Part shown: positions 1 through 7,983 of the stretch, in pieces
Position numbering within the stretch: the stretch's first letter is position 1
Layout of the letters: each line of letters starts with the position of its first letter
Assembly: GCA_044350805.1 (NCBI GenBank)
Contig: JBILGU010000006.1
Location: forward strand, 62,001 to 126,000
Reading direction: 5' to 3'
DNA length: 64,000 nucleotides
DNA from: UBA6136 sp044350805
GTDB lineage: Bacteria; Pseudomonadota; Gammaproteobacteria; Methylococcales; Methylococcaceae
Made by a program: the position numbers and the translations under genes
Notes under the pieces: generated by a model
The model's database searches: none
The model's input: only the letters and a program-made list of their open reading frames with translations
What the model was told of the DNA's origin: nothing

Positions 1-2
1 TC

Positions 3-182
3 AGTCGAGAGCCATTGGAAATTGATCTTCCGGACAATGTGCGAATGCTCTGGGTGGATCCGGTTCGGGGTGCCCGCTCAGGCAAGGGCTGCCCGGGGGC
101 CATTGAACTGCCTTTCGTCAAAGGAACGCGTCCGGAGCTAAGTTCGGGTTGTGGGGGGGAGTCGGAGACTCCCGATGAATAA
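3..182 (+). CDS. mrcB: Penicillin-binding protein 1B, C-terminal end (partial)
   Basis: The window opens inside a reading frame that runs 59 codons to a TAA stop. The translated tail contains VDPVRGARSGKGCPGAIELP followed closely by FVKGTRP. This matches my memory of the C-terminal tail of bifunctional class A penicillin-binding protein 1B, where a GCPGA(I/V)ELPF motif precedes a short disordered end. PBP1B polymerises and cross-links peptidoglycan in the periplasm. Both catalytic domains lie outside the window, so the assignment rests on the tail motif alone. The next gene starts 20 bases downstream on the same strand. Confidence 0.7.
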   Translation, partial: SREPLEIDLPDNVRMLWVDPVRGARSGKGCPGAIELPFVKGTRPELSSGCGGESETPDE

Positions 183-202
183 TCAGGAAAGCGAGGCCTG
201 AC

Positions 203-1045
203 ATGCCGCATGTAAGTGAACCTAAATCCGTACTGATCACCGGCTGCTCGAGCGGGATCGGGCGCACAACGGCCGACATGCTGAAAGCCAGGGGCTATCG
301 GGTCTTTGCAACGGCCCGAAGGGCTGAGGATGTCGCCGAGTTGGCAAAAGCCGGCTTTGAGGCCCTCCAGCTGGATCTCAGTCAGCCCGATTCGATTCGG
401 ACGGCGGTAGCCAAGGTTCTGGAGAAGACTGGAGGAACTCTTTACGGACTCTTCAATAATGGGGCTTATGGTCAGCCGGGTGCGGTTGAGGATCTCAGCC
501 TTGAGGCATTGAAAGCCCAGTTTGAGACCAATTTTTTCGGAACGCACGAACTGACGCGCCTGATCATTCCGGTGATGCGACGGCAAGGCGAAGGCCGCAT
601 CATCCAGAATAGCTCCGTCCTTGGTTTTGCCGCCATGAAGTTTCGTGGGGCATACAACGCCAGCAAGTTTGCCCTCGAAGGCCTGACCGACACCCTGCGG
701 CTTGAGCTCGAAGGCAGTGGGGTCAAGGTCTGCCTGATTGAGCCTGGCCCCATCGAAAGTCGCTTTCGGGATAATGCCCTCAAACAGTATCAGTCGCATG
801 TGAATCCCGCCGGAAGCCCTCATGAAGCAACCTATGCAACCCTTGTGGCCCGGCTGGTCAAGGTGGGTCCTGCCGCGCCCTTCACCGAGGGTCCCGAGTC
901 GGTGGGCCGGCGTGTCATCCATGCCCTGGAGGCGCGTCGCCCCAAGGTTCGCTACCATGTGACGTTTCCGACCACCCTCTTTGCCGTGCTCAAGCGAATC
1001 CTCTCCGATCGGGCGATGGACTGGGTCTTGGGCAAGATCAACTGA
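203..1045 (+). CDS. Short-chain dehydrogenase/reductase (SDR)
   Basis: This 280-residue protein has the classical SDR layout. The N-terminal Rossmann cofactor motif TGCSSGIG lies near residue 14. An NNGAYG stretch stands where the family usually has NNAG. The catalytic Ser lies in QNSSVLG and the Tyr/Lys pair in YNASK near residue 150. Such enzymes perform NAD(P)-linked oxidation or reduction of alcohols and carbonyls; the substrate cannot be read from sequence. The C-terminal part after the PGPIES loop, including a region near RPKVRYHVTFP, resembles the long-tailed SDRs annotated in proteobacteria as oxidoreductases of unknown substrate. It sits between a PBP1B gene and a polysaccharide cluster, which suggests a cell-envelope role by context only. 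Confidence 0.88.
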   Translation: MPHVSEPKSVLITGCSSGIGRTTADMLKARGYRVFATARRAEDVAELAKAGFEALQLDLSQPDSIRTAVAKVLEKTGGTLYGLFNNGAYGQPGAVEDLSLEALKAQFETNFFGTHELTRLIIPVMRRQGEGRIIQNSSVLGFAAMKFRGAYNASKFALEGLTDTLRLELEGSGVKVCLIEPGPIESRFRDNALKQYQSHVNPAGSPHEATYATLVARLVKVGPAAPFTEGPESVGRRVIHALEARRPKVRYHVTFPTTLFAVLKRILSDRAMDWVLGKIN

Positions 1046-1061
1046 CTGAAAAAAGGCCCCC

Positions 1062-2207
1062 ATGTCATCGGTTACGCCACACGCAGGCTCCACCCCCCCA
1101 AGACATCTTGCGCTTTTTGTGTCCTTCTCAGGCACTGGAGGCGTCGAACGGGTGACCTTGAATCTCCTTCAAGGCCTGTCCCAGGAACCGGATGTGAGGA
1201 TCGATCTTCTTTTGGTGGTCGCTCGCCGCGGGACGCCGCCCGTCATTCCCTGGCCCAATATCAGGGTCATCAATCTCGGTGTTCGCCATTCTCAGATGGC
1301 CATTCCGGCGCTGATTCGCTACCTTCGTAGCGAGCAGCCGGACGTCCTGATGGTCGCAAAAGATCGGGCCATTCGGACCGCGATTGTGGCGCACGCGATC
1401 GCGCGGGTGAAGACCCGACTGGTCGGCCAGTTGCACATGAACATGCAGGGTTTCCTCAAGAGCAAGTCCGGGTGGACCCGCTGGACACGCCTCGCTCCCA
1501 TGCGTTGGCTCTTTCCCTCCCTCAACAAGATCATCGGGGTTTCCGAAGGCGTTGTTGAGGACACGATCGAGATTACCGGCATGCCCAGGCAACGGGTGAT
1601 CGCGATTCGAAATCCGGTCATCACCCCCGAGCTTGCCGTCATGGCGCAGGAGGACCCTGCGCATCCCTGGTTCAAGGAAGCCATTCCCGTGGTTCTGGGC
1701 GCAGGTCGGCTGACACCCGAAAAAGACTTTCCTACCCTGATTCGTGCTTTTGCAAGGCTTCGCGAACAGCGCGCAGCACGATTGATGATCCTCGGGGAGG
1801 GTCCCCTGGAAGCCAGTCTTCGCGAACTGACCCGGACCTTGGGGATCGAGGCCGATGTCGATTTCCCCGGGTTTACCCCCAATCCCTTTGCCTACATGCA
1901 ACGAGCGGCCTTGTTTGTGATGTCTTCTGCCTGGGAAGGTTCGGGGAACGTCCTGGTCGAGGCCTTGGCCTTGGGGACGCCTTCGGTCTCGACCGATTGC
2001 CCCTTTGGGCCAAGAGAAACACTGGCCGATGGCCGCTATGGAAGCCTCGTGCCCGTCGGGGATGATGCGGCGCTGGCGATGGCCATGGCATCGACCCTTG
2101 CGGATCCCTTGCCGGCGGAGACTTTGAAAGAGGCGGTTCGTGAATTTGAGATGGGCTTCAGCGCCCGGCGGTATCTCGATGTGTTGTTTGAGGAGAGCAC
2201 GCCTTGA
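1062..2207 (+). CDS. GT4-family glycosyltransferase
   Basis: This 381-residue protein has the two-domain GT-B layout of glycosyltransferase family 4. The N-terminal acceptor domain begins with FVSFSGTGGVERVTLNLL, a glycine-rich loop typical of the family. The C-terminal donor-binding domain carries GAGRLTPEKDFPTLIRAF, LMILGEGP and the E(x7)E-like region near SSAWEGSGNVLVEALALG. It probably adds a sugar from a nucleotide-sugar donor to a growing surface glycan in the cytoplasm. It overlaps the next gene by 4 bases (TTGA), so translation of the two is probably coupled. Donor and acceptor are not predictable. Confidence 0.9.
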   Translation: MSSVTPHAGSTPPRHLALFVSFSGTGGVERVTLNLLQGLSQEPDVRIDLLLVVARRGTPPVIPWPNIRVINLGVRHSQMAIPALIRYLRSEQPDVLMVAKDRAIRTAIVAHAIARVKTRLVGQLHMNMQGFLKSKSGWTRWTRLAPMRWLFPSLNKIIGVSEGVVEDTIEITGMPRQRVIAIRNPVITPELAVMAQEDPAHPWFKEAIPVVLGAGRLTPEKDFPTLIRAFARLREQRAARLMILGEGPLEASLRELTRTLGIEADVDFPGFTPNPFAYMQRAALFVMSSAWEGSGNVLVEALALGTPSVSTDCPFGPRETLADGRYGSLVPVGDDAALAMAMASTLADPLPAETLKEAVREFEMGFSARRYLDVLFEESTP

Positions 2208-3424
2208 GTGCGCCTGATCCCAATACTGTGAGGGTCCCAGGATCCTCAACCCGACTGATCGAAGTGGGCATGCTGGCTTTGGTGCTGTCGCTTCTCTTTG
2301 CGCGTGGCACCTTTCATCAGGCGCTCGATCTCCTTGCCGTCGGTGTGATTCTCAAAGCCATTGGCGCTGAACGGCCCCTGACGATGCCGGTTTTGCTCCG
2401 TTGGCCGCTCGGATTGATCGCTCTCACGTGGACCTGGGGCGTTCTGTTGAATCAGGGACAGTTCTGGAAAACCGGAAATCCGCTGATCTGGATGGCACTG
2501 CTCCTGATCGGCGGGTTTCAGATCCCCTCGCGGCTTTTTTCAAAGGTCGCCTGGCGGTCCCTTGCAGGCCCTTTGTGCTTCGCCTTTGTGGTCTTGAATC
2601 TGGTGGCCGATTTTTTCTATACGGGGCCTGTCTTGAAGGGCAGGGGATATCCCGGACTTTTCAGTAACATCCATTATCTTTCCGAGTACGTCGTTCTGAC
2701 GGCTCCGGCCCTGGTGCTGGGGACGATGCAAGGGCGAGGCTGGGTGCGTTGGGTCTTCCTCGCGGCGCTTTTAGGCGATCTTTTCCTCCTTTTGGCCTCC
2801 AAGTCACGCCCCGGGTTTTTGGCGGCGGTGGCATCCGCGCTGGTTCTGATTCCGCTGGTGGCGCCTGCCGCAAGACTTTGGATCGTGGGGGGGATGAGCT
2901 TGATTCTCGGAACACTCTATCTTGGGGATATCGGTCATTTTTCAGAGCGCGTCGATGACCTTTTTCTCAACCTTCGCATGGATGAAAGAGCCGAGATCTG
3001 GTTCCAGGTCGTCGATATGCTGATCAGGAATACCCGGGCGCAGTGGCTCATGGGACATGGGCTTGGACAATTCTGGAACGATTTTTATACCCGGGGCATC
3101 GAGCAACAGTTCCGGGTCTTTCTCTCGCCGCACAATTTTCTGTTTGAGATCCTCTACAGTCATGGCGTGTTGGGTCTTCTCATGATCGGCGGTGCTGTGC
3201 TCATGCTTCTGGGAGGTTTGATCCGGGCGATCGGGAGAAGCACTGACGGCGGCATGCGCTTTGAGGGCTATGTGCTCGTCTCGACGCTGACGGCCTCCCT
3301 GACGCATGGGATTTTCACGATCCCGTTCTTTTCAAGAGATTTCCTGCTGCCCTTTGGATTGGTGGTGAGCCTGATCTTGCTTTACATCGAACGGAGTCGA
3401 AAGGCTCCCTCCCACGGATGCTGA
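2204..3424 (+). CDS. O-antigen ligase/polymerase family membrane protein
   Basis: This 406-residue, strongly hydrophobic protein has about ten predicted membrane segments. Near residues 275-320 there is a periplasmic loop with GHGLGQFW and SPHNFLFEILYSHGVLGLL. That pattern, a His-Asn followed by a Gly-rich membrane helix, is the hallmark of the Wzy_C (O-antigen ligase or polymerase) family. It would either ligate or polymerise undecaprenyl-linked glycan at the outer face of the inner membrane. The start is TTG, overlapping the stop of the GT4 gene. WaaL and Wzy cannot be told apart from one sequence. Confidence 0.8.
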   Translation: MSAPDPNTVRVPGSSTRLIEVGMLALVLSLLFARGTFHQALDLLAVGVILKAIGAERPLTMPVLLRWPLGLIALTWTWGVLLNQGQFWKTGNPLIWMALLLIGGFQIPSRLFSKVAWRSLAGPLCFAFVVLNLVADFFYTGPVLKGRGYPGLFSNIHYLSEYVVLTAPALVLGTMQGRGWVRWVFLAALLGDLFLLLASKSRPGFLAAVASALVLIPLVAPAARLWIVGGMSLILGTLYLGDIGHFSERVDDLFLNLRMDERAEIWFQVVDMLIRNTRAQWLMGHGLGQFWNDFYTRGIEQQFRVFLSPHNFLFEILYSHGVLGLLMIGGAVLMLLGGLIRAIGRSTDGGMRFEGYVLVSTLTASLTHGIFTIPFFSRDFLLPFGLVVSLILLYIERSRKAPSHGC

Positions 3425-3428
3425 TCTG

Positions 3429-4424
3429 ATGTCTTTTCACACCCCTGTCAGCCTCATCATTCCCAATTTCAACGGCGCAAAACTGCTGAAGGAGAATCTT
3501 CCCACGGTTCAGGCGGCACTTTTGGCCTACCCGGGGGGCGGGCGGCTGATTGTGGTGGACGATGGCTCGAGTGATGAAAGTCTCGAGGTCCTGAGCACCC
3601 TGTTTCCGGATGTGGAATGCGTCGTGCATCCTGAAAATCGGGGCTTTTCAGAAGCCATCCATTCGGGGGTCCAGGCCGCAACGGATGAGGTCTTGATTCT
3701 TTTGAATTCGGACGTCCAACCGGACCCTGATTTTATTGCCCCCCTGGTGGCGCGGCTTCAGGATGACCATGTCTTTGCGGTTCAATCGGCGATTCGGGTC
3801 GATCAGCCGGAGACTCACCCTTACTGCCTCAGCCGCTATGCTTTTCGTCTGGGGGCACTGAAGCGGTTGCCGACGCCGGACCTGGGTCGGGAGGGCTGGA
3901 TGTGCCTCTATGCCTCCGGGGGTTCCATGGCGGTCAGCCGGTCGAAGTTTTTGCAGTTGGGGGGATTTTTGTCCCTGCTGAAGCCGTTCTACTGGGAAGA
4001 TTTTGATCTGGGCCTGAGAGCCTGGCGCCGCGGATGGGAAACCTGGCTTGAACCTCAAAGTCTGGTGTTGCATCAGGAAAAAGGCTCGATTCGGGATCAT
4101 GTCAAAAAGCGAAAGATTCGTTGGGCACTCCAACGCAACAAGCTTCTGGCCGAGTGGATTCACTATCCCGCATGGAGTCTCTTGCTGACCGCACCCCCCC
4201 GAATCCTGATTCGACTTCTCCTGAAACTCATCTCGGGCGATGTAGGGTATGCCTCGGCCTTGGGCAGTGCCCTTTCAAAATTGCCCGAGGTTCTGAAGAT
4301 CCGTCGGGACATCGCGCTCACCGGGTCAATGTCCTTTACGGGTGTCTTGCAAACGATCGAAGATGAAAATGCAGCGCATACCGAGCTTGACCGCAAGAGC
4401 TCTGGAGGCTGCTGTGGCGTTTGA
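3429..4424 (+). CDS. GT2-family glycosyltransferase
   Basis: This 331-residue protein begins with the GT-A fold signature of family 2: SLIIPNFNGAKLLKENLP, then the nucleotide-binding VVDDGSSDES, ENRGFSEAIHSG, and the metal-binding NSDVQPDPDF. A later FYWEDFDLGLRAWRRGW block matches the catalytic ED region seen in rhamnosyl-type GT2 enzymes. The C-terminus contains a hydrophobic segment around WSLLLTAPPRILIRLLLKL that may contact the membrane. It follows the ligase gene by 4 bases, in the same operon. The sugar is unknown. Confidence 0.9.
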   Translation: MSFHTPVSLIIPNFNGAKLLKENLPTVQAALLAYPGGGRLIVVDDGSSDESLEVLSTLFPDVECVVHPENRGFSEAIHSGVQAATDEVLILLNSDVQPDPDFIAPLVARLQDDHVFAVQSAIRVDQPETHPYCLSRYAFRLGALKRLPTPDLGREGWMCLYASGGSMAVSRSKFLQLGGFLSLLKPFYWEDFDLGLRAWRRGWETWLEPQSLVLHQEKGSIRDHVKKRKIRWALQRNKLLAEWIHYPAWSLLLTAPPRILIRLLLKLISGDVGYASALGSALSKLPEVLKIRRDIALTGSMSFTGVLQTIEDENAAHTELDRKSSGGCCGV

Positions 4425-5487
4425 AATCCGAAAGGCCCGGGACAGCGATCGTCCTGAGATCATCGGCTTGATTCGTGATGTCTTTGGGGATGAAACAGCC
4501 GACCGTGCGGAGGCCCGCTGGAGCTGGCAATGGCATGAAGATCCCAAGCTGGAACAGCGGGGTTATCAGGGCATGGTCGTGGTCTGGGAGGGGCAGGTGA
4601 TTGCGAGCATGGCGACCATCCCCGCAGGCCTTTTTGTGGATGGCAAGCCCCTGCCCGACGTGGTTTGGTTTGCTGATGCCCTGGCGCATTGGAGTCGGGT
4701 CCGAAAAGCGCTGCGAAGCCTCAGGAAATCCGGGCTTGAGGAGGAGGGGATTGACCTCTCCTCGGGCCTTGTGGGGGCCATCCTCAATCACCCTGAATGC
4801 CCTCGTTACCAACTGGGCAAGCATCTGACCGATCCCATGCTGGTGGTAGCGTATAAGGTCGGTTCGGTCGATCAGCCGGGTGGAGGAAGCTGGGCCCGAA
4901 CGGTCTCATTGAAAGCGGTGTTGGGTCGCCCTCTGGGCCGCCCTTTGGGTTGGCTCCTGGGGACGGTTGCCGATCTTTTCCTGCCGTCCATTCCAAAATC
5001 AACACAGTCTGTCGAACTCCACGAAGGGCCTTTCGATGCCCGCTTCGATGACTTGTTCGAGAATGCACTTCAGCATCATTCCGCCATAACCCGTCGGGAT
5101 GCCGCCACCCTGAATTGGCGTTACCGAAAAAATCCCGATGCATCCTATGACGTTCTGAGTGTTTCCGAGGCAGGCGTGCTTCAGGGGTACCTCGTTATGG
5201 GCCGTTTTGATCGTCATGGTCAGCCCCGCGCTCACGTTCTCGATCTTCTGGCCCGAAACAATGACCCCAGGATTTTAAGGCTGCTTTTGACGGAGTGTCT
5301 GAGGCGTCTTCGCGGCGAGGGCGTGACGCGACTTGAGTGCTATACCGGTTCCAAGGTGGTCCAAAGTGCCCTTGAGTCGCTCGGCTTTCGCCAGCGTCTC
5401 CATCGGGGTCAACCCATGCCCACGGTGGTGCGAAGGCTTGAGGTGGCGGAACTCTATGTGACCCGAGGGGATGGTGATGGCGGCTAA
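4414..5487 (+). CDS. GNAT-like acyltransferase of the polysaccharide operon
   Basis: The best-supported start is GTG at 4414, where a clear GGAGG-type ribosome site (about 4403-4407) lies just upstream. The frame is open further back to a GTG at 4342, but that would extend deep into the GT2 gene. From 4414 the protein begins VAFEIRKARDSDRPEIIGLI, the usual opening of GNAT N-acetyltransferases. A second GNAT-like stretch near residues 190-330 contains DAATLNWRYRKNP and ends with TRLECYTGSKVVQSALESLGF. Proteins of this size with the LNWRY pattern occur in capsule and exopolysaccharide clusters. It probably acylates a sugar precursor, but the substrate is unknown. It overlaps the preceding gene by 11 bases. 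Confidence 0.65.
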   Translation: MAFEIRKARDSDRPEIIGLIRDVFGDETADRAEARWSWQWHEDPKLEQRGYQGMVVVWEGQVIASMATIPAGLFVDGKPLPDVVWFADALAHWSRVRKALRSLRKSGLEEEGIDLSSGLVGAILNHPECPRYQLGKHLTDPMLVVAYKVGSVDQPGGGSWARTVSLKAVLGRPLGRPLGWLLGTVADLFLPSIPKSTQSVELHEGPFDARFDDLFENALQHHSAITRRDAATLNWRYRKNPDASYDVLSVSEAGVLQGYLVMGRFDRHGQPRAHVLDLLARNNDPRILRLLLTECLRRLRGEGVTRLECYTGSKVVQSALESLGFRQRLHRGQPMPTVVRRLEVAELYVTRGDGDGG

Positions 5488-6421
5488 ATCTCCGGCCAGG
5501 CCGCGCATTTTTGGGCTGGATTGGGGACAGCTCCGCTCGACCCTTTTTTCCAGACGCTCGCAAAAACGAAAAGAAGAGGAGGCGTCGCGCCAGTGGTTTC
5601 TGCTCTGTGGGCAGCGACCCCAGGATCTGACGGTGGCCCCTGACCCCAGGACACTGGAGGCAATCATTCCGCCGCCTGATCGTTTCTGGGCGGATCCTTT
5701 CCTCTGGTCGACTGAGGGTCGGCAGCATCTTTTCTTTGAGGAATACCCTTATGCCGAGGGCCGAGGGCGGATTAGCGTCATGGCCATTGATTCGACGGGA
5801 AAGCCCTTGGGTGATCCCGAAATCGTTCTGAGTGAACCCCACCACCTGTCTTACCCCTATCTCTTTACGGTCGATGGGGAGATGTACATGGTCCCCGAGC
5901 AAAAGGCCGCCCGTCGGGTGGATGTGTATCGCTGCGTTGACTATCCCTCCCGCTTTGAGAAAGTGGCCACCTGGTTCAAGGGCGTCCGTATGGTGGATGT
6001 GACGGTGTTCGAGCATGAGGGCCGCTGGTGGCTCTTTTGTGCCGTCAAGGCAAAGGGGCTGCGCTACGATGAAAGCCTTTGCGCCTTCTACTCGGACCAT
6101 CCGCTGAAGGGCGTCTGGACGCCACATCCCTTGAATCCGCTGGTTCGGGATTTTCGCCGCGGAAGGCCTGGAGGCCGGGTATTTCAGGATGCGGCAGGCC
6201 GCCTTCTGCGGCCTTCACAAGATTGTCGCCCCCATTATGGCGCGGGTCTTAATCTCTCCGAAATAGAGCTTCTGACCCCTGAAGCCTACCGCGAAAGACC
6301 GCTTTGGCATCTGAGCGGTCATGAGGCAGGGGGTTGGCGCGGCCTTCATCATCTCGATATTCGAGATAATCTGATGGTCATGGATGCCGAGAGGACCCTT
6401 TCGAAACCGGCCATGGCATAG
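5471..6421 (+). CDS. GINT1-like (glucosamine inositolphosphorylceramide transferase N-terminal domain) protein
   Basis: This 316-residue protein overlaps the GNAT-like gene by 17 bases. Its centre contains FWADPFLW, FFEEYPYAEGRGRISVMAID, YPYLFTVDGEMYMVPEQ and GRLLRPSQDC followed by YG. This set is characteristic of a beta-propeller domain that bacterial databases call GINT1-like or formyltransferase-family and that recurs in polysaccharide clusters. It lies at the end of the five-gene glycan run. The function in bacteria is not established. A sugar-transfer or glycan-binding role is inferred from the domain name and neighbours. ATG codons at 5471 and 5477 are both possible starts. Confidence 0.6.
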   Translation: MVMAAKSPARPRIFGLDWGQLRSTLFSRRSQKRKEEEASRQWFLLCGQRPQDLTVAPDPRTLEAIIPPPDRFWADPFLWSTEGRQHLFFEEYPYAEGRGRISVMAIDSTGKPLGDPEIVLSEPHHLSYPYLFTVDGEMYMVPEQKAARRVDVYRCVDYPSRFEKVATWFKGVRMVDVTVFEHEGRWWLFCAVKAKGLRYDESLCAFYSDHPLKGVWTPHPLNPLVRDFRRGRPGGRVFQDAAGRLLRPSQDCRPHYGAGLNLSEIELLTPEAYRERPLWHLSGHEAGGWRGLHHLDIRDNLMVMDAERTLSKPAMA

Positions 6422-6547
6422 ATTCAAAACAGACGAAGTCTTGCCGGTATTTTGGGGGAATGGGACAATGGACCGCTTGGTTGACGGGTGGCTGGAGCCT
6501 TGCCCAGACGCCCCAACAGAATTCGTACTTATTATTGTGAGGCCGCT

Positions 6548-7285
6548 ATGAACAAGCCCTGGATTGCCCCTTCCATTCTTTCTGCTGATTTTGCCCGTTT
6601 GGGCGAGGAAGTCGTGAACGTTCTGACGGCGGGCGCGGACGTTGTCCATTTCGACGTGATGGACAACCACTACGTCCCTAACCTCACCATTGGGCCGCTG
6701 GTCTGCGAGGCCCTCCGCAAGCATGGCGTCACCGCACCCATCGACGTTCATCTGATGGTCAAGCCGGTTGACCGGATCATTCCCGATTTCGCCAAGGCGG
6801 GTGCGACCTATATCACGTTCCACCCGGAAGCTTCCGAGCACATCGATCGCACCATTGGTCTGATCCGCGAAGCCGGTTGCAAACCAGGGCTGGTGTTCAA
6901 TCCCGCAACCCCGATCGATGTCCTTGAGTACACCCTCGACAACATCGATATGGTCCTCTTGATGTCGGTCAATCCCGGCTTCGGCGGCCAGAAATTTATT
7001 CCGTATGTCCTCGAAAAGGCCCGTCACCTTCGTCAGATCATTGATGCTTCCGGTCGCGATATCCGGCTTGAAATCGATGGTGGGGTTGGACCGGCCAACA
7101 TTCGCGCGATCCGTGAAGCAGGGGTCGATACCTTCGTTGCAGGGTCCGCAGTCTTCGGTGCGGCCAACGCAGCCGATCCGAACCACTACGACACCATCAT
7201 CAAGAAACTCAGGGATGAATTGGCACAGGCCGCGCCCTTCGACGCAGAGAAGGGCGATTCATGTTGCGGCGGCGACCATCACTAG
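6548..7285 (+). CDS. rpe: Ribulose-phosphate 3-epimerase
   Basis: The enzyme interconverts ribulose 5-phosphate and xylulose 5-phosphate in the pentose phosphate and Calvin cycles. The chosen ATG at 6548 has TGAGG just upstream and gives MNKPWIAPSILSADFARLGE, the normal start of the family. Metal and catalytic motifs are present: HFDVMDNHYVPNLTIGP, DVHLMV, ITFHPEAS, MSVNPGFGGQ and LEIDGGVGPANI. The C-terminus carries an unusual SCCGGDHH tail that could bind metal. It overlaps gph by 25 bases. The rpe-gph-trpE order is common in proteobacteria. Confidence 0.96.
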   Translation: MNKPWIAPSILSADFARLGEEVVNVLTAGADVVHFDVMDNHYVPNLTIGPLVCEALRKHGVTAPIDVHLMVKPVDRIIPDFAKAGATYITFHPEASEHIDRTIGLIREAGCKPGLVFNPATPIDVLEYTLDNIDMVLLMSVNPGFGGQKFIPYVLEKARHLRQIIDASGRDIRLEIDGGVGPANIRAIREAGVDTFVAGSAVFGAANAADPNHYDTIIKKLRDELAQAAPFDAEKGDSCCGGDHH

Positions 7286-7956
7286 TCCTTTTTGACCTCG
7301 ACGGCACGCTGGTCGACAGCGCGCCCGATCTGGCGTCAGCCATCGACCGGATGCTGGTGGCCCTCGGCCGCGAGCCCGCGGGCGAGGCCCGGGTCAGAGG
7401 ATGGATCGGACGCGGTCAGCCTATGCTGATCAAGCGCGCCTTGACCGGCGCGCTGTGGCCTGAGGGGGAACCTGAGGACTTTGATCGGGCTCAGGCCCTC
7501 TATGTGGAGTTCTATGGCGAGGGTCTGGCTGAAAAAAGCCAGCTTTATCCTGGGGTCATCGAGTGCCTCGATGCGCTTAGGGCGTTGTCGATTCCGATGG
7601 CCTGCGTTACCAACAAGGACTCCCGTTTTACGGCAAGGGTGCTTGAGAGTCTCGGCATCCTGGATTACTTCGATGTTCTGGCTTCGGGGGATGAGTTTGC
7701 AAGACCCAAGCCCGAACCCGATGCCTTACTCGATACGGCCCATCGCCTGGGCATCGCGCCTGAAGAGGCCATGATGGTCGGTGATTCCTCTGCGGATGCG
7801 AAAGCCGCTCGAGCCGCTGGCATGATGCTGGTCATGGTCCCTTACGGCTATCATGGGGGGGACGCCATCGAATCCTTCCTGCCGGACCTGGTGCTTTCGG
7901 ACTTGAATGAACTTCCCCGGTGGATTGAAGCGGCCGAATCAAACGCGCTCCACTGA
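7261..7956 (+). CDS. gph: Phosphoglycolate phosphatase
   Basis: This 231-residue HAD-superfamily hydrolase has motif I FDLDGTLVDSAPDLASAI at residues 10-27, motif II CVTNKDS, motif III with KPEPDALL, and motif IV MVGDSSADAKAARAAG. These place it in the Gph/PGPase group, which removes phosphate from 2-phosphoglycolate produced by DNA repair or RuBisCO oxygenation. In autotrophs this gene is also known as cbbZ. The gene starts inside the rpe coding region, so the two are probably translated together. HAD specificity is hard to prove from sequence, but the neighbours rpe and trpE support it strongly. Confidence 0.92.
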   Translation: MLRRRPSLVLFDLDGTLVDSAPDLASAIDRMLVALGREPAGEARVRGWIGRGQPMLIKRALTGALWPEGEPEDFDRAQALYVEFYGEGLAEKSQLYPGVIECLDALRALSIPMACVTNKDSRFTARVLESLGILDYFDVLASGDEFARPKPEPDALLDTAHRLGIAPEEAMMVGDSSADAKAARAAGMMLVMVPYGYHGGDAIESFLPDLVLSDLNELPRWIEAAESNALH

Positions 7957-7983
7957 TCGACAACAGATCGCCTTGAAAAAAAC

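Noticed and set aside
1128..2249. 373-residue frame opposite the GT4 gene
   Set aside because: Low-complexity, His/Arg/Gly/Pro-rich translation mirroring a well-supported gene.
5195..6127. 310-residue frame opposite the GINT1-like gene
   Set aside because: Shadow of two overlapping genes with clear family motifs.
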